The notes: generated by a model not told the origin, from the letters alone. 19,140 bases of DNA from CAITNM01 sp964446295 (GCA_964446295.1 CAYUNR010000028.1:1-19140), one strand, 5' to 3'; positions 1 through 6,475 are shown, counted from the stretch's first letter. Made by a program: numbers and translations.

Positions 1-118
1 AGGACATTATTGAAGGTTCACCTATAATTTCTAACGAACTTCTGACCAGTGTTCAGTCACGGGTGACGTTTCATTGGACATTGTCTTGAAAATGCAAAAA
101 GTTTTTTGGGAAAATCTC

Positions 119-149
119 TTGAGCCTATAGTTGCTATATACCTTATCTT
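119..149 (+). promoter_or_regulatory. Putative MerR-type promoter/operator of the downstream regulator
   Basis: TTGAGC (119-124) and TATCTT (144-149) are separated by 19 bp, the long spacer typical of promoters controlled by MerR-family activators. A perfect inverted repeat TATAG-TTG-CTATA (126-138) lies inside the spacer. It is 22 nt upstream of the Shine-Dalgarno AAGGAGG (157-163) of the merR-like gene, so autoregulation is the natural reading. The -10 match is only moderate, and the assignment rests on spacing plus palindrome. Confidence 0.4.
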
Positions 150-170
150 AAAAATTAAGGAGGCAGATCG

Positions 171-1109
171 ATGACCCATTGGTACGTAAAAGACCTAAGC
201 AAACTTACAAAAGTGTCGGTGCAAACGTTGCATTACTACGACAAACTCAATCTTTTGAAGCCTAGTTTGCGTTTGGATAATGGCTATCGTCTGTACTCTG
301 AAGCGGATTTATTAAAACTTCAGCAGATTTTGGCATTGAAATTCTTTGGTTTTGAATTATCTCAAATCAAGGCTTTGCTTGCTAGTAGTGTTGACGTGGT
401 TGAACATTTCACAGTGCAGTCACAATTTTTGCAAAAGAAGGCAGCAGCATTAATTGAGGCAAGCAATACGTTACAAAGCATAATATCTGATTGTGGTGTT
501 GATAAATCTATTCCTTGGAAAACCGTTATTAAATCGATAGAGGTATATCAAATGACACAACAACTTGAACATTCTTGGGTTAAAGAAATTTTTACCCCTG
601 AAGAATTAAAACAATACGCTACTTTTGAAAATGAGTGGAAAAATAATTCTACTTTGGAACACAAAACTGAATTCGAAAAGAACTGGACCAATTTAGTCGC
701 CGAAATTAGCAACAATATTGGTAATAATCCAGGATCTGCAATTGGTATTGCCCTTGGTGAAAAGTGCATGCTGTTAATCAATGGGGTGTATGGCAGAAAA
801 TATGCCCATTTGCGAACTAAAAAGTTTGAAAAGGGTTTTGGTGAAGGAAAAGGTCTTGAAGAAGTAGGACTAACACCTGCAACTGTAGCGTGGCTAGACA
901 AAGCAATAGATGCCTACTGGCATGATCGTATCTATCGCATTTTAAATAAAGTAGGATCAGAGTCTTCCGATACAATCTTAAAGCTTTGGACTGAAGTTCT
1001 TGATGATATGTACGGCGAAGATAATGCTCGTAAAACAGAAATTTATGGTATTGCTTTAGCTGATGAAAAAGTTAGTCAGGCTGCCAAAGATTGGCTAAAA
1101 ACACTTTAA
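171..1109 (+). CDS. MerR-family transcriptional regulator with TipAS-like effector domain
   Basis: This 312-residue protein begins with a MerR winged helix-turn-helix at about residues 5-72 (VSVQTLHYYDKLNLLKPS, then NGYRLYSEADLLKLQQI), followed by a linking helix at about 75-110. The rest (about 140-312) is a helical domain resembling the TipAS drug-recognition domain: the FENEW...FEKNW segment and the later ...GLTPATVAWLDKAIDAYWHD stretch fit that layout. TipA-type proteins activate transcription on binding cationic or thiopeptide ligands; that this one does so is inference. The ATG is strongly supported by AAGGAGG 7 nt upstream. It is a single gene ending at a hairpin, convergent with a toxin-antitoxin operon. 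No efflux pump or other obvious target is in view, so its likeliest visible target is its own promoter. Confidence 0.85.
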   Translation: MTHWYVKDLSKLTKVSVQTLHYYDKLNLLKPSLRLDNGYRLYSEADLLKLQQILALKFFGFELSQIKALLASSVDVVEHFTVQSQFLQKKAAALIEASNTLQSIISDCGVDKSIPWKTVIKSIEVYQMTQQLEHSWVKEIFTPEELKQYATFENEWKNNSTLEHKTEFEKNWTNLVAEISNNIGNNPGSAIGIALGEKCMLLINGVYGRKYAHLRTKKFEKGFGEGKGLEEVGLTPATVAWLDKAIDAYWHDRIYRILNKVGSESSDTILKLWTEVLDDMYGEDNARKTEIYGIALADEKVSQAAKDWLKTL

Positions 1110-1120
1110 GGAAACAGCTG

Positions 1121-1145
1121 ACCCCACCTGAAATGAAGGTGGGGT
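1121..1145. terminator. Hairpin terminator between convergent genes
   Basis: ACCCCACCT (1121-1129) pairs perfectly with AGGTGGGGT (1137-1145) across a 7-nt loop, a 9-bp GC-rich stem 11 nt after the merR-like stop codon. On the + strand it is followed by TTGCTTGT, a weak T-rich tail. On the minus strand the tail is not T-rich, so it probably acts mainly for the + gene while partly insulating vapC. Confidence 0.65.
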
Positions 1146-1159
1146 TGCTTGTAGCTAAA

Positions 1160-1570
1160 CTACATCTCCCACGGATTAAGTATTTCCAATCCATGGATAT
1201 TTTCAAAATCTTTTGTATTGCGTGTTACAAGTTTAAGGTTATGCACCAATGCAGAGGCTGCAATTAAAGTATCAACAGCCGGCAAATTTGTTGAAGCGCA
1301 TATGTATCCCCACTTATCAGCAACACGTGCATCTACTGAGATTATTCTTCCTAAAAAACCATTCAAAAGATCAATTTCAAGCCATTGAATAATTTTTTGT
1401 TTTTTGGGCACATCAGCTAATTTTTCAGCGCCTTTTCTTATTTCTCCAAGGGTTAAAACACTTAGTGATATTTTGCTGATATCAATTCGTGACAGCCAAT
1501 CAATAACTTTTACGTTGGGTGATTTTTTAATGGTTTCAGAAATGACATTTGTATCAAGTAGATACATCAT
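1160..1570 (-). CDS. vapC: VapC-like PIN-domain ribonuclease toxin
   Basis: A 136-residue PIN-domain protein, the normal length for VapC toxins. It starts MMYLLDTNVISE, with D6 as the first acidic metal-binding residue. Further acidic residues expected of the active site are E43 (LGEIRKG), D100 (LPAVDTLIAA) and D121 (NTKDF); the closing TRNTKDFENIHGLEILNPW is typical of the FitB/VapC branch. PIN toxins are Mg2+-dependent endoribonucleases that often cut tRNA or rRNA; this target is unknown. The start codon overlaps the antitoxin stop by 4 nt (ATGA), indicating translational coupling. All key residues appear present, so the toxin is probably functional. Confidence 0.9.
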   Translation of the reverse strand: MMYLLDTNVISETIKKSPNVKVIDWLSRIDISKISLSVLTLGEIRKGAEKLADVPKKQKIIQWLEIDLLNGFLGRIISVDARVADKWGYICASTNLPAVDTLIAASALVHNLKLVTRNTKDFENIHGLEILNPWEM

Positions 1571-1812
1571 AATTCAATATCTCGACTTAAAGATTTATCT
1601 CTCGTCAAATCAAGTTCAGCTTTGTACAAAGGTGATTTTCGAAAAAATGAAACAATATCATTATGCGGCTTTAAAAGCTCTTCAAATTTTTCAATGCTAA
1701 TCATGACTGTTTCGCGAACGCCATGTCTTGAAATAATTTGTGGCTCTAGCTTTGCTTCATTCATAAGTTGTGTGAATTTTGCTTTTGCTTCTTGTAGTTG
1801 CCAAATATGCAT
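1567..1812 (-). CDS. Phd/YefM-family antitoxin of the VapC-like toxin
   Basis: An 81-residue protein. The N-terminal half (MHIWQLQEAKAKFTQLMNEA, then QIISRHGVRETVMISIEKFEELL) is a classic Phd/YefM fold: W-x-L-x-EAK, an RHG turn, and a strand ending in the 'S-x-E-x-F/Y-x-x-L' pattern. This half binds DNA as a dimer. The C-terminal third (about residues 50-81, charged) should wrap the toxin and neutralise it. ATG at 1812 is preferred over an in-frame TTG four codons upstream at 1824, because GGTAA precedes it and family proteins start at this Met. It overlaps vapC by 4 nt. A perfect palindrome just upstream is the likely autoregulatory operator. Confidence 0.88.
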   Translation of the reverse strand: MHIWQLQEAKAKFTQLMNEAKLEPQIISRHGVRETVMISIEKFEELLKPHNDIVSFFRKSPLYKAELDLTRDKSLSRDIEL

Positions 1813-1826
1813 CGCGTTTACCAAAA

Positions 1827-1841
1827 ACTAGTCAGACTAGT
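1827..1841. promoter_or_regulatory. Palindromic operator of the Phd/YefM-VapC operon
   Basis: ACTAGTC-A-GACTAGT is a perfect 7+7 palindrome 14 nt upstream of the antitoxin ATG. It is followed at 1842-1850 by a partial echo of its half-site (CATAATAGT). Phd/YefM antitoxins repress their own operon by binding such palindromes; the palindrome is seen, its occupancy is inferred. Bound repressor here would block the start of transcription, because the predicted -10 lies immediately upstream. Confidence 0.6.
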
Positions 1842-1842
1842 C

Positions 1843-1873
1843 ATAATAGTAACGCATTTTTAGAAAATTTCAA
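1843..1873 (-). promoter_or_regulatory. Predicted promoter of the Phd/YefM-VapC operon
   Basis: On the minus strand TTGAAA (1873-1868) is followed after 16 bp by TACTAT (1851-1846), or after 19 bp by TATTAT (1848-1843). The -10 abuts the operator palindrome at 1827-1841. The -35 begins only three bases beyond the duplicated transporter stop codon (1879-1877), so this promoter lies right at the edge of the displaced gene end. Confidence 0.45.
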
Positions 1874-1876
1874 GTT

Positions 1877-1938
1877 TTATTTGCATTCTTTCCACATGGC
1901 CCGCACCATGGTACAAATAATCGCTGCTGCGGGTAGTG
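1877..1938. repeat. Displaced copy of the transporter 3' end (direct repeat, copy A)
   Basis: These 62 bp match 2729-2790 at 58 of 62 positions without gaps, in the same orientation, and similarity stops abruptly at both ends. Read on the minus strand it encodes LPAAAIICTMVRAMWKECK and a TAA stop, where the intact gene has LPAAAIISTVVRAVWKECK. All four base differences change an amino acid (S to C, V to M twice, one needing two changes), as expected for a sequence no longer under protein selection. No gene body precedes it on the minus strand; it follows the HEPN gene by 13 nt. It is best read as the original or donor gene end left at the far side of an inserted MNT-HEPN cassette. Confidence 0.9.
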
Positions 1939-1951
1939 TCAGGACCCTTAA

Positions 1952-2419
1952 TTAAGATAGCTTGTTTTCTATATACGAAAGCAACGAATCCCAAAAAAGT
2001 AATAAACGCTTCACTTGAATAAATGCATTGTTTAAATTATCTGCTAAAAAGGCAGGATCGTCAGGATATTCATGAGTTAATATATTGCGTAGTTTGCGCA
2101 AATCCATCCACCAAGTTGCACTAGGTAATAATTCTAGTTGCTCTAATTTATTAAGTTTATCGATAAAGCTTTTATTAGCAACTTGTTCACCGACACATTC
2201 CAGCAAATGCGTAAAAACCTTTTCTCCCAATGCATCTTGAAGCTTGGCAAAACGCGTTGTAAATAAATCAAAATAAGGTAAATCTTCGTCACTAATCTGT
2301 CCCACTAGTTGCTCACTAAAGGGATAAAATCGCTCAATTCTGCTGATAGCTAAATTTAATCTATCAACATGGATTTGACAGATTGCTTGCTCTTCCTTCA
2401 ATAGCTCTCTAGAGTTCAT
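1952..2419 (-). CDS. HEPN-domain protein, probable HepT-like RNase toxin
   Basis: A 155-residue all-helical protein. Near the C-terminus it carries the HEPN signature R-x4-H-x-Y as RNILTHEY: R111, polar N112, H116 and Y118. In characterised HepT toxins the R and H form an RNase active site and the nearby Tyr is AMPylated by the partner nucleotidyltransferase, which blocks toxicity. The intact RX4HXY motif and a directly upstream MNT gene overlapping by 4 nt (ATGA) support the same role here. An alternative is the non-toxic HI0074-type substrate-binding HEPN partner; sequence alone does not separate these. It is the last gene of the cassette and stops 13 nt before the repeated transporter end. 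No terminator is visible after it. Confidence 0.85.
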   Translation of the reverse strand: MNSRELLKEEQAICQIHVDRLNLAISRIERFYPFSEQLVGQISDEDLPYFDLFTTRFAKLQDALGEKVFTHLLECVGEQVANKSFIDKLNKLEQLELLPSATWWMDLRKLRNILTHEYPDDPAFLADNLNNAFIQVKRLLLFWDSLLSYIENKLS

Positions 2420-2724
2420 AATAATTTAACACCTTCATTTTTCGCAATTTCATAAATCGGCAGATCAAAGTTACCTATTTTCATCACTACGTCAATCTTT
2501 TGTTCCCCAATCTCGATCTCTAAATTTGTTAGAAACTTTATCCTGGCTTTCCCAGCATCCTCAGCAGACATACTTGTTTCAATATAAAGATCAATATCTC
2601 CGCCGCGCTTGGTCAAATCTGTTCTAGACCCAAATAACCACACATGATCATTAGGTAAGAAACAGGAACGAAAGACTTTGCTTATAGTAAGTACCTGAGA
2701 ATCAGTTAGGCGGATACCCTTCAT
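2416..2724 (-). CDS. Minimal nucleotidyltransferase (MntA-like), probable antitoxin
   Basis: A 102-residue protein of the pol-beta-type minimal nucleotidyltransferase family. It has the core G32-S33 (VWLFGSRTD), then D43 and D45 (GGDIDLYIE), and a third acidic residue D79 (KIDVVM). All three metal-binding acids are present, so AMP transfer to the HEPN partner is plausible, as shown for MntA-HepT systems. ATG at 2724 (MKGIRLTDSQ) is chosen because the in-frame extension to 2760 would read through the transporter's end in another frame (MCGPCGKNANN) and does not resemble the family. The ATG lies four bases after the transporter stop (TAA-TCTC-ATG), so there is no room for its own promoter. Its nearest purine-rich stretch (GGAAAGAA) is inside the transporter gene, suggesting read-through transcription and translation by reinitiation. 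Confidence 0.87.
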   Translation of the reverse strand: MKGIRLTDSQVLTISKVFRSCFLPNDHVWLFGSRTDLTKRGGDIDLYIETSMSAEDAGKARIKFLTNLEIEIGEQKIDVVMKIGNFDLPIYEIAKNEGVKLL

Positions 2725-2728
2725 GAGA

Positions 2729-2790
2729 TTATTTGCATTCTTTCCACACGGCCCGCACAACGGTACTAATAATCGCTGCTGCGGGTAGTG
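2729..2790. repeat. Transporter 3' end (direct repeat, copy B, within the intact gene)
   Basis: This is the last 62 bp of the AI-2E transporter gene including its TAA stop, repeated at 1877-1938 with four mismatches. Similarity ends exactly at the stop codon on one side. Together the copies bracket 1939-2728 (790 bp), which holds only the MNT-HEPN pair. This is the layout expected when an element integrates at a gene's 3' end and restores the reading frame with its own copy. Confidence 0.9.
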
Positions 2791-3757
2791 CTAACACAAT
2801 GCCGAAGAATCCAAACCAGGTGGCGCCGGCAAGTAAACTAAACAAAATCCAAACTGGGTGCACACCAATGCGGCCTCCCACAAAACGTGGGGTTAGAAAA
2901 TTGCCTTCAATTGCTTGCACAATTAAAAATACTAGCCCAATGGAAATTAGGGGGTTCCACGTATCGTTACCGCTCAGGTGGATAAGTGTGCTCAAAAGAA
3001 AACCAATCAACGCGCCTATGTAGGGAATAAATGAAATGCACCCTGTAAATATGCCAACGAACACGGCATTTTTAAGGCCAACAATCAGAAGCCCAACTGA
3101 ATACAGCACAGCCAAAATAAGGCAAACCAGCATTTGTCCTTTTGCATAGCTTGAAAGATTTTGGTCAATAACCTGACTGTAATGAATAATTTTAGCTGCA
3201 CTTTTTTTAGGCAAAAGTGACCGTGTTATTTCAATAAAGCTTGGCCAATCTTTTAAAATGTAGAACATGACCACAGGTGTTAACACAACCATGGAAACAA
3301 CGTTCGCCAAAGCCAGACCGTTGCTTAAAACGTTGATAATAAATTGCACCATCCAAGTCACTACGTTTCCGAATTGTCCGCTGATTTGGGTTTTGATTTG
3401 GGCAATATCTTCTGGCGGCAAGCGTTCCGCGGCAAAATCCAGCACAGGATTGATAAGACTATAGAAATGCTGCACTAGAGCTGGCATATTTTTTGACAGA
3501 AGAATGAATTCTTTTTGCAAAAAAGGAACGGCTACCATCATTAATGTGCCCAATAAAAATAGCACACCAAGAATCATGAGAAGGGCGCCGAACCCGCGGG
3601 GGATTTTTATTTTTGAAAGGGCAGTGACAGGGTGGTTCAGGATATATGCACCAATAATGCCAGTGATAAATGGCACTAAAATAGTTCCTAGGCTGTGCAG
3701 AGCAAAGCCTAATATTACAGCGCCTACAACGCCTAAAAGTGCCAAGTAGTTTTTCAT
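2729..3757 (-). CDS. AI-2E family (PerM-like) transporter
   Basis: A 342-residue integral membrane protein of the AI-2E/UPF0118 family, normal in length (about 340-370). Hydrophobic segments lie at about residues 5-40, 58-82 and 145-170, with a cluster of membrane spans from about 207 to the end. Between 83 and 145 is a long soluble helical region. The family pattern FIPYIGALIGFLLS and the following VQAIEGNFLTPRFVGGRIGVHP are both present, the latter highly characteristic. Members are proposed to export autoinducer-2 or other small solutes, or to act as Na+/H+ antiporters; the substrate here is unknown. ATG at 3757 has AAGGA 8-9 nt upstream. It follows clpB on the same strand after 126 nt containing a palindromic repeat. 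Its last 20 codons are duplicated at 1877-1938. Confidence 0.9.
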   Translation of the reverse strand: MKNYLALLGVVGAVILGFALHSLGTILVPFITGIIGAYILNHPVTALSKIKIPRGFGALLMILGVLFLLGTLMMVAVPFLQKEFILLSKNMPALVQHFYSLINPVLDFAAERLPPEDIAQIKTQISGQFGNVVTWMVQFIINVLSNGLALANVVSMVVLTPVVMFYILKDWPSFIEITRSLLPKKSAAKIIHYSQVIDQNLSSYAKGQMLVCLILAVLYSVGLLIVGLKNAVFVGIFTGCISFIPYIGALIGFLLSTLIHLSGNDTWNPLISIGLVFLIVQAIEGNFLTPRFVGGRIGVHPVWILFSLLAGATWFGFFGIVLALPAAAIISTVVRAVWKECK

Positions 3758-3790
3758 GGGTTAGTCCTTTTTATAGGGAAATAATAAGAG

Positions 3791-3870
3791 TGGATCCTAT
3801 GGTCAAGCCATCGGAAAACTGAAGCAGTATGCCCCCTTCTAGTTTCCCTCCGACTTGATCGGAGGGTCCA
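3791..3870. repeat. 80-bp composite palindromic element (REP/BIME-like)
   Basis: The element begins TGGA and ends TCCA, and its two ends are imperfect inverted copies. The left end folds as CCTATGG-TCAAG-CCATCGG (3796-3814, one mismatch). The right end folds as a perfect CCCTCCGA-CTTGA-TCGGAGGG (3846-3866). The loops TCAAG and CTTGA are reverse complements, so the hairpins are arranged head to head around a 31-bp middle (3815-3845). Such paired palindromes are characteristic of dispersed intergenic repeats. It lies in the clpB-transporter gap, 14 nt after the clpB stop, where the stronger hairpin could also stop transcription or protect the clpB mRNA end, although no T-run follows. Whether it is repeated elsewhere in the genome cannot be seen here. 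Confidence 0.65.
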
Positions 3871-3883
3871 GTGAGTAATATCA

Positions 3884-6475
3884 TCAAGCAGCCTGTTGTG
3901 CTGAGCTTTGTTTTATCTCTAGTGCATCATTCTTTTGGGTTAAAATCAACTGTTCACCACTTTTCAATGTGCCCTCTAGAATTTTCAAAGCCAATGGGTC
4001 TTGTACCGATTTTTGAATCACACGCTTTAAAGGGCGTGCTCCATAAACAGGATCATACCCCTGATTGGCTAACCATGCCGTGGCGGATGGTTCCCAGGTC
4101 AAAATCAATTGCCTATCTTCAAGGCGTTTCGCCAATTGTTTTAGTTGAATTTCAACAATTTTTTCCATGTCAGCTTTTTGCAGACGGTTGAAAATGAGGA
4201 TTTCATCCAAACGGTTTAAAAACTCAGGGCGGAACGCTTCACGTACCGACAGCATTACTTGGTCGCGTACCTTAGGAACAATCACGCTTTCGTTTTCTGG
4301 TTGATGAATAAATGCATCTGACCCAAGGTTAGAGGTCAGAATGATAATTGAATTTTTAAAATCAACTTTTCTCCCCTGTGAATCAGTCAAATGACCATCG
4401 TCTAAAACTTGCAGCAAAATATTGAAAACATCACGGTGGGCTTTTTCAACTTCGTCAAACAAAATCACGGCATAAGGGCGACGACGAACTGCTTCGGTAA
4501 GCTCTCCGCCTTGTTCATAACCTATATATCCAGGAGGGGCGCCAATAAGCCGGGCAACGCTATGCTTTTCCATGTATTCCGACATATCAATTCGTACCAA
4601 GTTTGATTCATCATCAAACAAAAACTCAGCCAAGGCTTTGCATACTTCGGTTTTTCCTACGCCGGTTGGCCCTAAGAAAAGGAATGATCCCATAGGCCGG
4701 TTTGGATCTTGCAATCCCGCTCTGGAACGACGCACTGCATTACCAATTGCGTTGATTGCATCTTCCTGACCTATCACGCGTTTGTGAAGGTGTTCTTCAA
4801 TTTTTAAAAGCTTGGACTTTTCGCTTTCTAACATTTTCTCAACGGGAATGCCTGTCCAGCGTGCCACTACTAAAGCAATATCTTCAGCGGTAATTTGTTC
4901 TTGCATTCCAACCTTATTATCAGTTGTTTGCAATGCATCAAGGTTGGCTTGCAACGTTGGTAAACGGCCATACATAATTTCGCTGGCTTTTCCTAAGTCA
5001 CCACGTCGTTGAGCAATTTCAGCGTCGGACTTTAGTTTATCAATTTCTGCTTTTAATCGCCGATTTTCAGCAATGGATTTTTTATCATGCTGCCAAATTG
5101 CTGAAAGGGTACGTGACTTTTCTTCCAATTCAGAAAGTTCTTTTTCTAATTTTTCAAGGCGATCTTTTGAAGCTGCGTCTGTTTCTTTTTTTAAGGCTTC
5201 ACGTTCAATTTTCAGCTGAATGATGCGTCTGTCTAATTCGTCAATGTCTTCAGGTTTAGAATCCACAATCATACGCAGGCGGCTAGCTGCTTCGTCCATT
5301 AGGTCAATGGCTTTATCTGGCAGGAAGCGGTCGCTAATATAACGATTTGAATAAGTGCAAGATGCCACAATTGCGCTATCGCTAATGCGAATGCCATGGT
5401 GCAATTCGTACTTTTCTTTTAAGCCGCGTAAAATTGAAATGCTATCTTCAACGCTAGGTTCTTCAACCATAACTGGCTGAAAACGCCTGGCTAATGCAGG
5501 GTCTTTTTCAATATGCAGACGGTATTCATCTAACGTAGTGGCGCCAATACAATGCAAATCCCCACGCGCCAAGGCTGGTTTTAGCATGTTGGATGCATCC
5601 ATTGCACCATCGGTTTTGCCGGCACCTACTAAGGTATGCAATTCATCAATGAATAAAATCACATCACCTTCTGCTTTAGTGATTTCATTCAAAACTGCTT
5701 TGAGTCTTTCTTCAAAATCACCGCGGAATTTAGCACCAGCAAGTAAAGCGCCAAGGTCCAATGCCATTAACCTGGTGTTTTTCATAGACTCTGGCACATC
5801 ACCATTGACTATACGCAACGCAAGCCCTTCTACGATGGCGGTCTTACCTACCCCTGGTTCACCAATCAGAACAGGGTTGTTTTTGGTGCGACGTGTTAGT
5901 ACTTGAATAGTGCGACGTATTTCTTCGTCACGTCCTATAACAGGGTCTAACTTTCCTTTACGCGCAACTTCAGTTAAGTCTTTTGCATAGCGATCAAGTG
6001 ATTCTAAATTTTCATCGGCTGTTTGGGTATCCATACTTTGGCCCTTTCGCATGTCGTTAACTATAGTGTTAAGTTTTGATGGTGAAATATTGTGCTTTTG
6101 AAAAAATTCTTTGGTTGGTGAGGTAACGCTTAAAGCAAGCATGACCATATCTACGCTGGTATATTTATCTTTAATTTTTTTTGCATTTTCTTGTGCTAGC
6201 TCAAGGGCTTGAGCAAGCTCAGATGACAAAAACATTTGGTCGGCTGCGCCCACAACCTTGGGATGACGTTGAATTTCCAAGGTGCAAGCTTCTTGAAAGC
6301 TTTTTAAATTTGCCCCGGCCTTTTCTAAAAGCCTAGAACCTAAGCTATTCGACGATTCTAGGAGTGCGTGCAGGACGTGCCACACGCTTAACTGCTGGTG
6401 CTGGTTCTTCTGTGCTTGCAGCTGGGCTGTCTGGAGCACTTGCTGCATCGATTGGGTAAACATTTCGGGATTCAT
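3884..6475 (-). CDS. clpB: ClpB, ATP-dependent protein disaggregase
   Basis: This 863-residue Hsp100 chaperone (E. coli 857) extracts polypeptides from aggregates together with DnaK. Order: double Clp-N domain (about 1-145); first AAA+ module with Walker A GEPGVGKT at 205-212, Walker B ILFIDE at 273-278 and pore loop KFRGDFEER near 250; coiled-coil middle domain (about 400-520), rich in E/K; second AAA+ module with Walker A GPTGVGKT at 602-609, Walker B ILFDE at 671-675 and pore loop GYIGYEQGG near 650; then the small C-terminal domain. ATG at 6475 is chosen over an in-frame GTG at 6496 because GGAGGG lies 5-10 nt upstream of the ATG and family N-termini start near MN(F/P)E. Its first 43 codons overlap the DUF4167 gene in another frame. 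No clear heat-shock promoter was found; expression is probably from upstream of the DUF4167 gene. Confidence 0.97.
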   Translation of the reverse strand: MNPEMFTQSMQQVLQTAQLQAQKNQHQQLSVWHVLHALLESSNSLGSRLLEKAGANLKSFQEACTLEIQRHPKVVGAADQMFLSSELAQALELAQENAKKIKDKYTSVDMVMLALSVTSPTKEFFQKHNISPSKLNTIVNDMRKGQSMDTQTADENLESLDRYAKDLTEVARKGKLDPVIGRDEEIRRTIQVLTRRTKNNPVLIGEPGVGKTAIVEGLALRIVNGDVPESMKNTRLMALDLGALLAGAKFRGDFEERLKAVLNEITKAEGDVILFIDELHTLVGAGKTDGAMDASNMLKPALARGDLHCIGATTLDEYRLHIEKDPALARRFQPVMVEEPSVEDSISILRGLKEKYELHHGIRISDSAIVASCTYSNRYISDRFLPDKAIDLMDEAASRLRMIVDSKPEDIDELDRRIIQLKIEREALKKETDAASKDRLEKLEKELSELEEKSRTLSAIWQHDKKSIAENRRLKAEIDKLKSDAEIAQRRGDLGKASEIMYGRLPTLQANLDALQTTDNKVGMQEQITAEDIALVVARWTGIPVEKMLESEKSKLLKIEEHLHKRVIGQEDAINAIGNAVRRSRAGLQDPNRPMGSFLFLGPTGVGKTEVCKALAEFLFDDESNLVRIDMSEYMEKHSVARLIGAPPGYIGYEQGGELTEAVRRRPYAVILFDEVEKAHRDVFNILLQVLDDGHLTDSQGRKVDFKNSIIILTSNLGSDAFIHQPENESVIVPKVRDQVMLSVREAFRPEFLNRLDEILIFNRLQKADMEKIVEIQLKQLAKRLEDRQLILTWEPSATAWLANQGYDPVYGARPLKRVIQKSVQDPLALKILEGTLKSGEQLILTQKNDALEIKQSSAQQAA

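Noticed and set aside
56..67. Short palindrome GTCAC-GG-GTGAC upstream of the MerR-like gene.
   Set aside because: Only 5 bp per arm and about 50 bp from the promoter core; such palindromes occur often by chance.
3..89. Open frame of 28 codons on the + strand running in from the window edge and ending at TGA (87-89).
   Set aside because: Could be the tail of an upstream gene, but it is too short to recognise any family and could arise by chance; no supporting context is visible.
548..901. Minus-strand frame of 117 codons inside the MerR/TipAS-like gene.
   Set aside because: Antisense shadow of a well-supported gene, no ribosome site and no recognisable domain.
2725..2760. N-terminal extension of the MNT frame to a start at 2760.
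   Set aside because: It would be encoded by the transporter's last codons in another frame and yields Cys/Gly/Asn-rich sequence unlike the family; the ATG at 2724 fits better.
3846..3866. Simple rho-independent terminator of clpB.
   Set aside because: The stem is strong but neither strand has a T-run after it, and a second related hairpin lies opposite; a palindromic repeat element explains it better.
3871..4191. Plus-strand frame of 106 codons across the 3' end of clpB.
   Set aside because: Antisense to the conserved C-terminal part of ClpB, with no independent evidence of coding.
5538..5906. Plus-strand frame of 122 codons inside clpB.
   Set aside because: Antisense shadow of the first AAA+ module of clpB; composition follows the codon pattern of the real gene.
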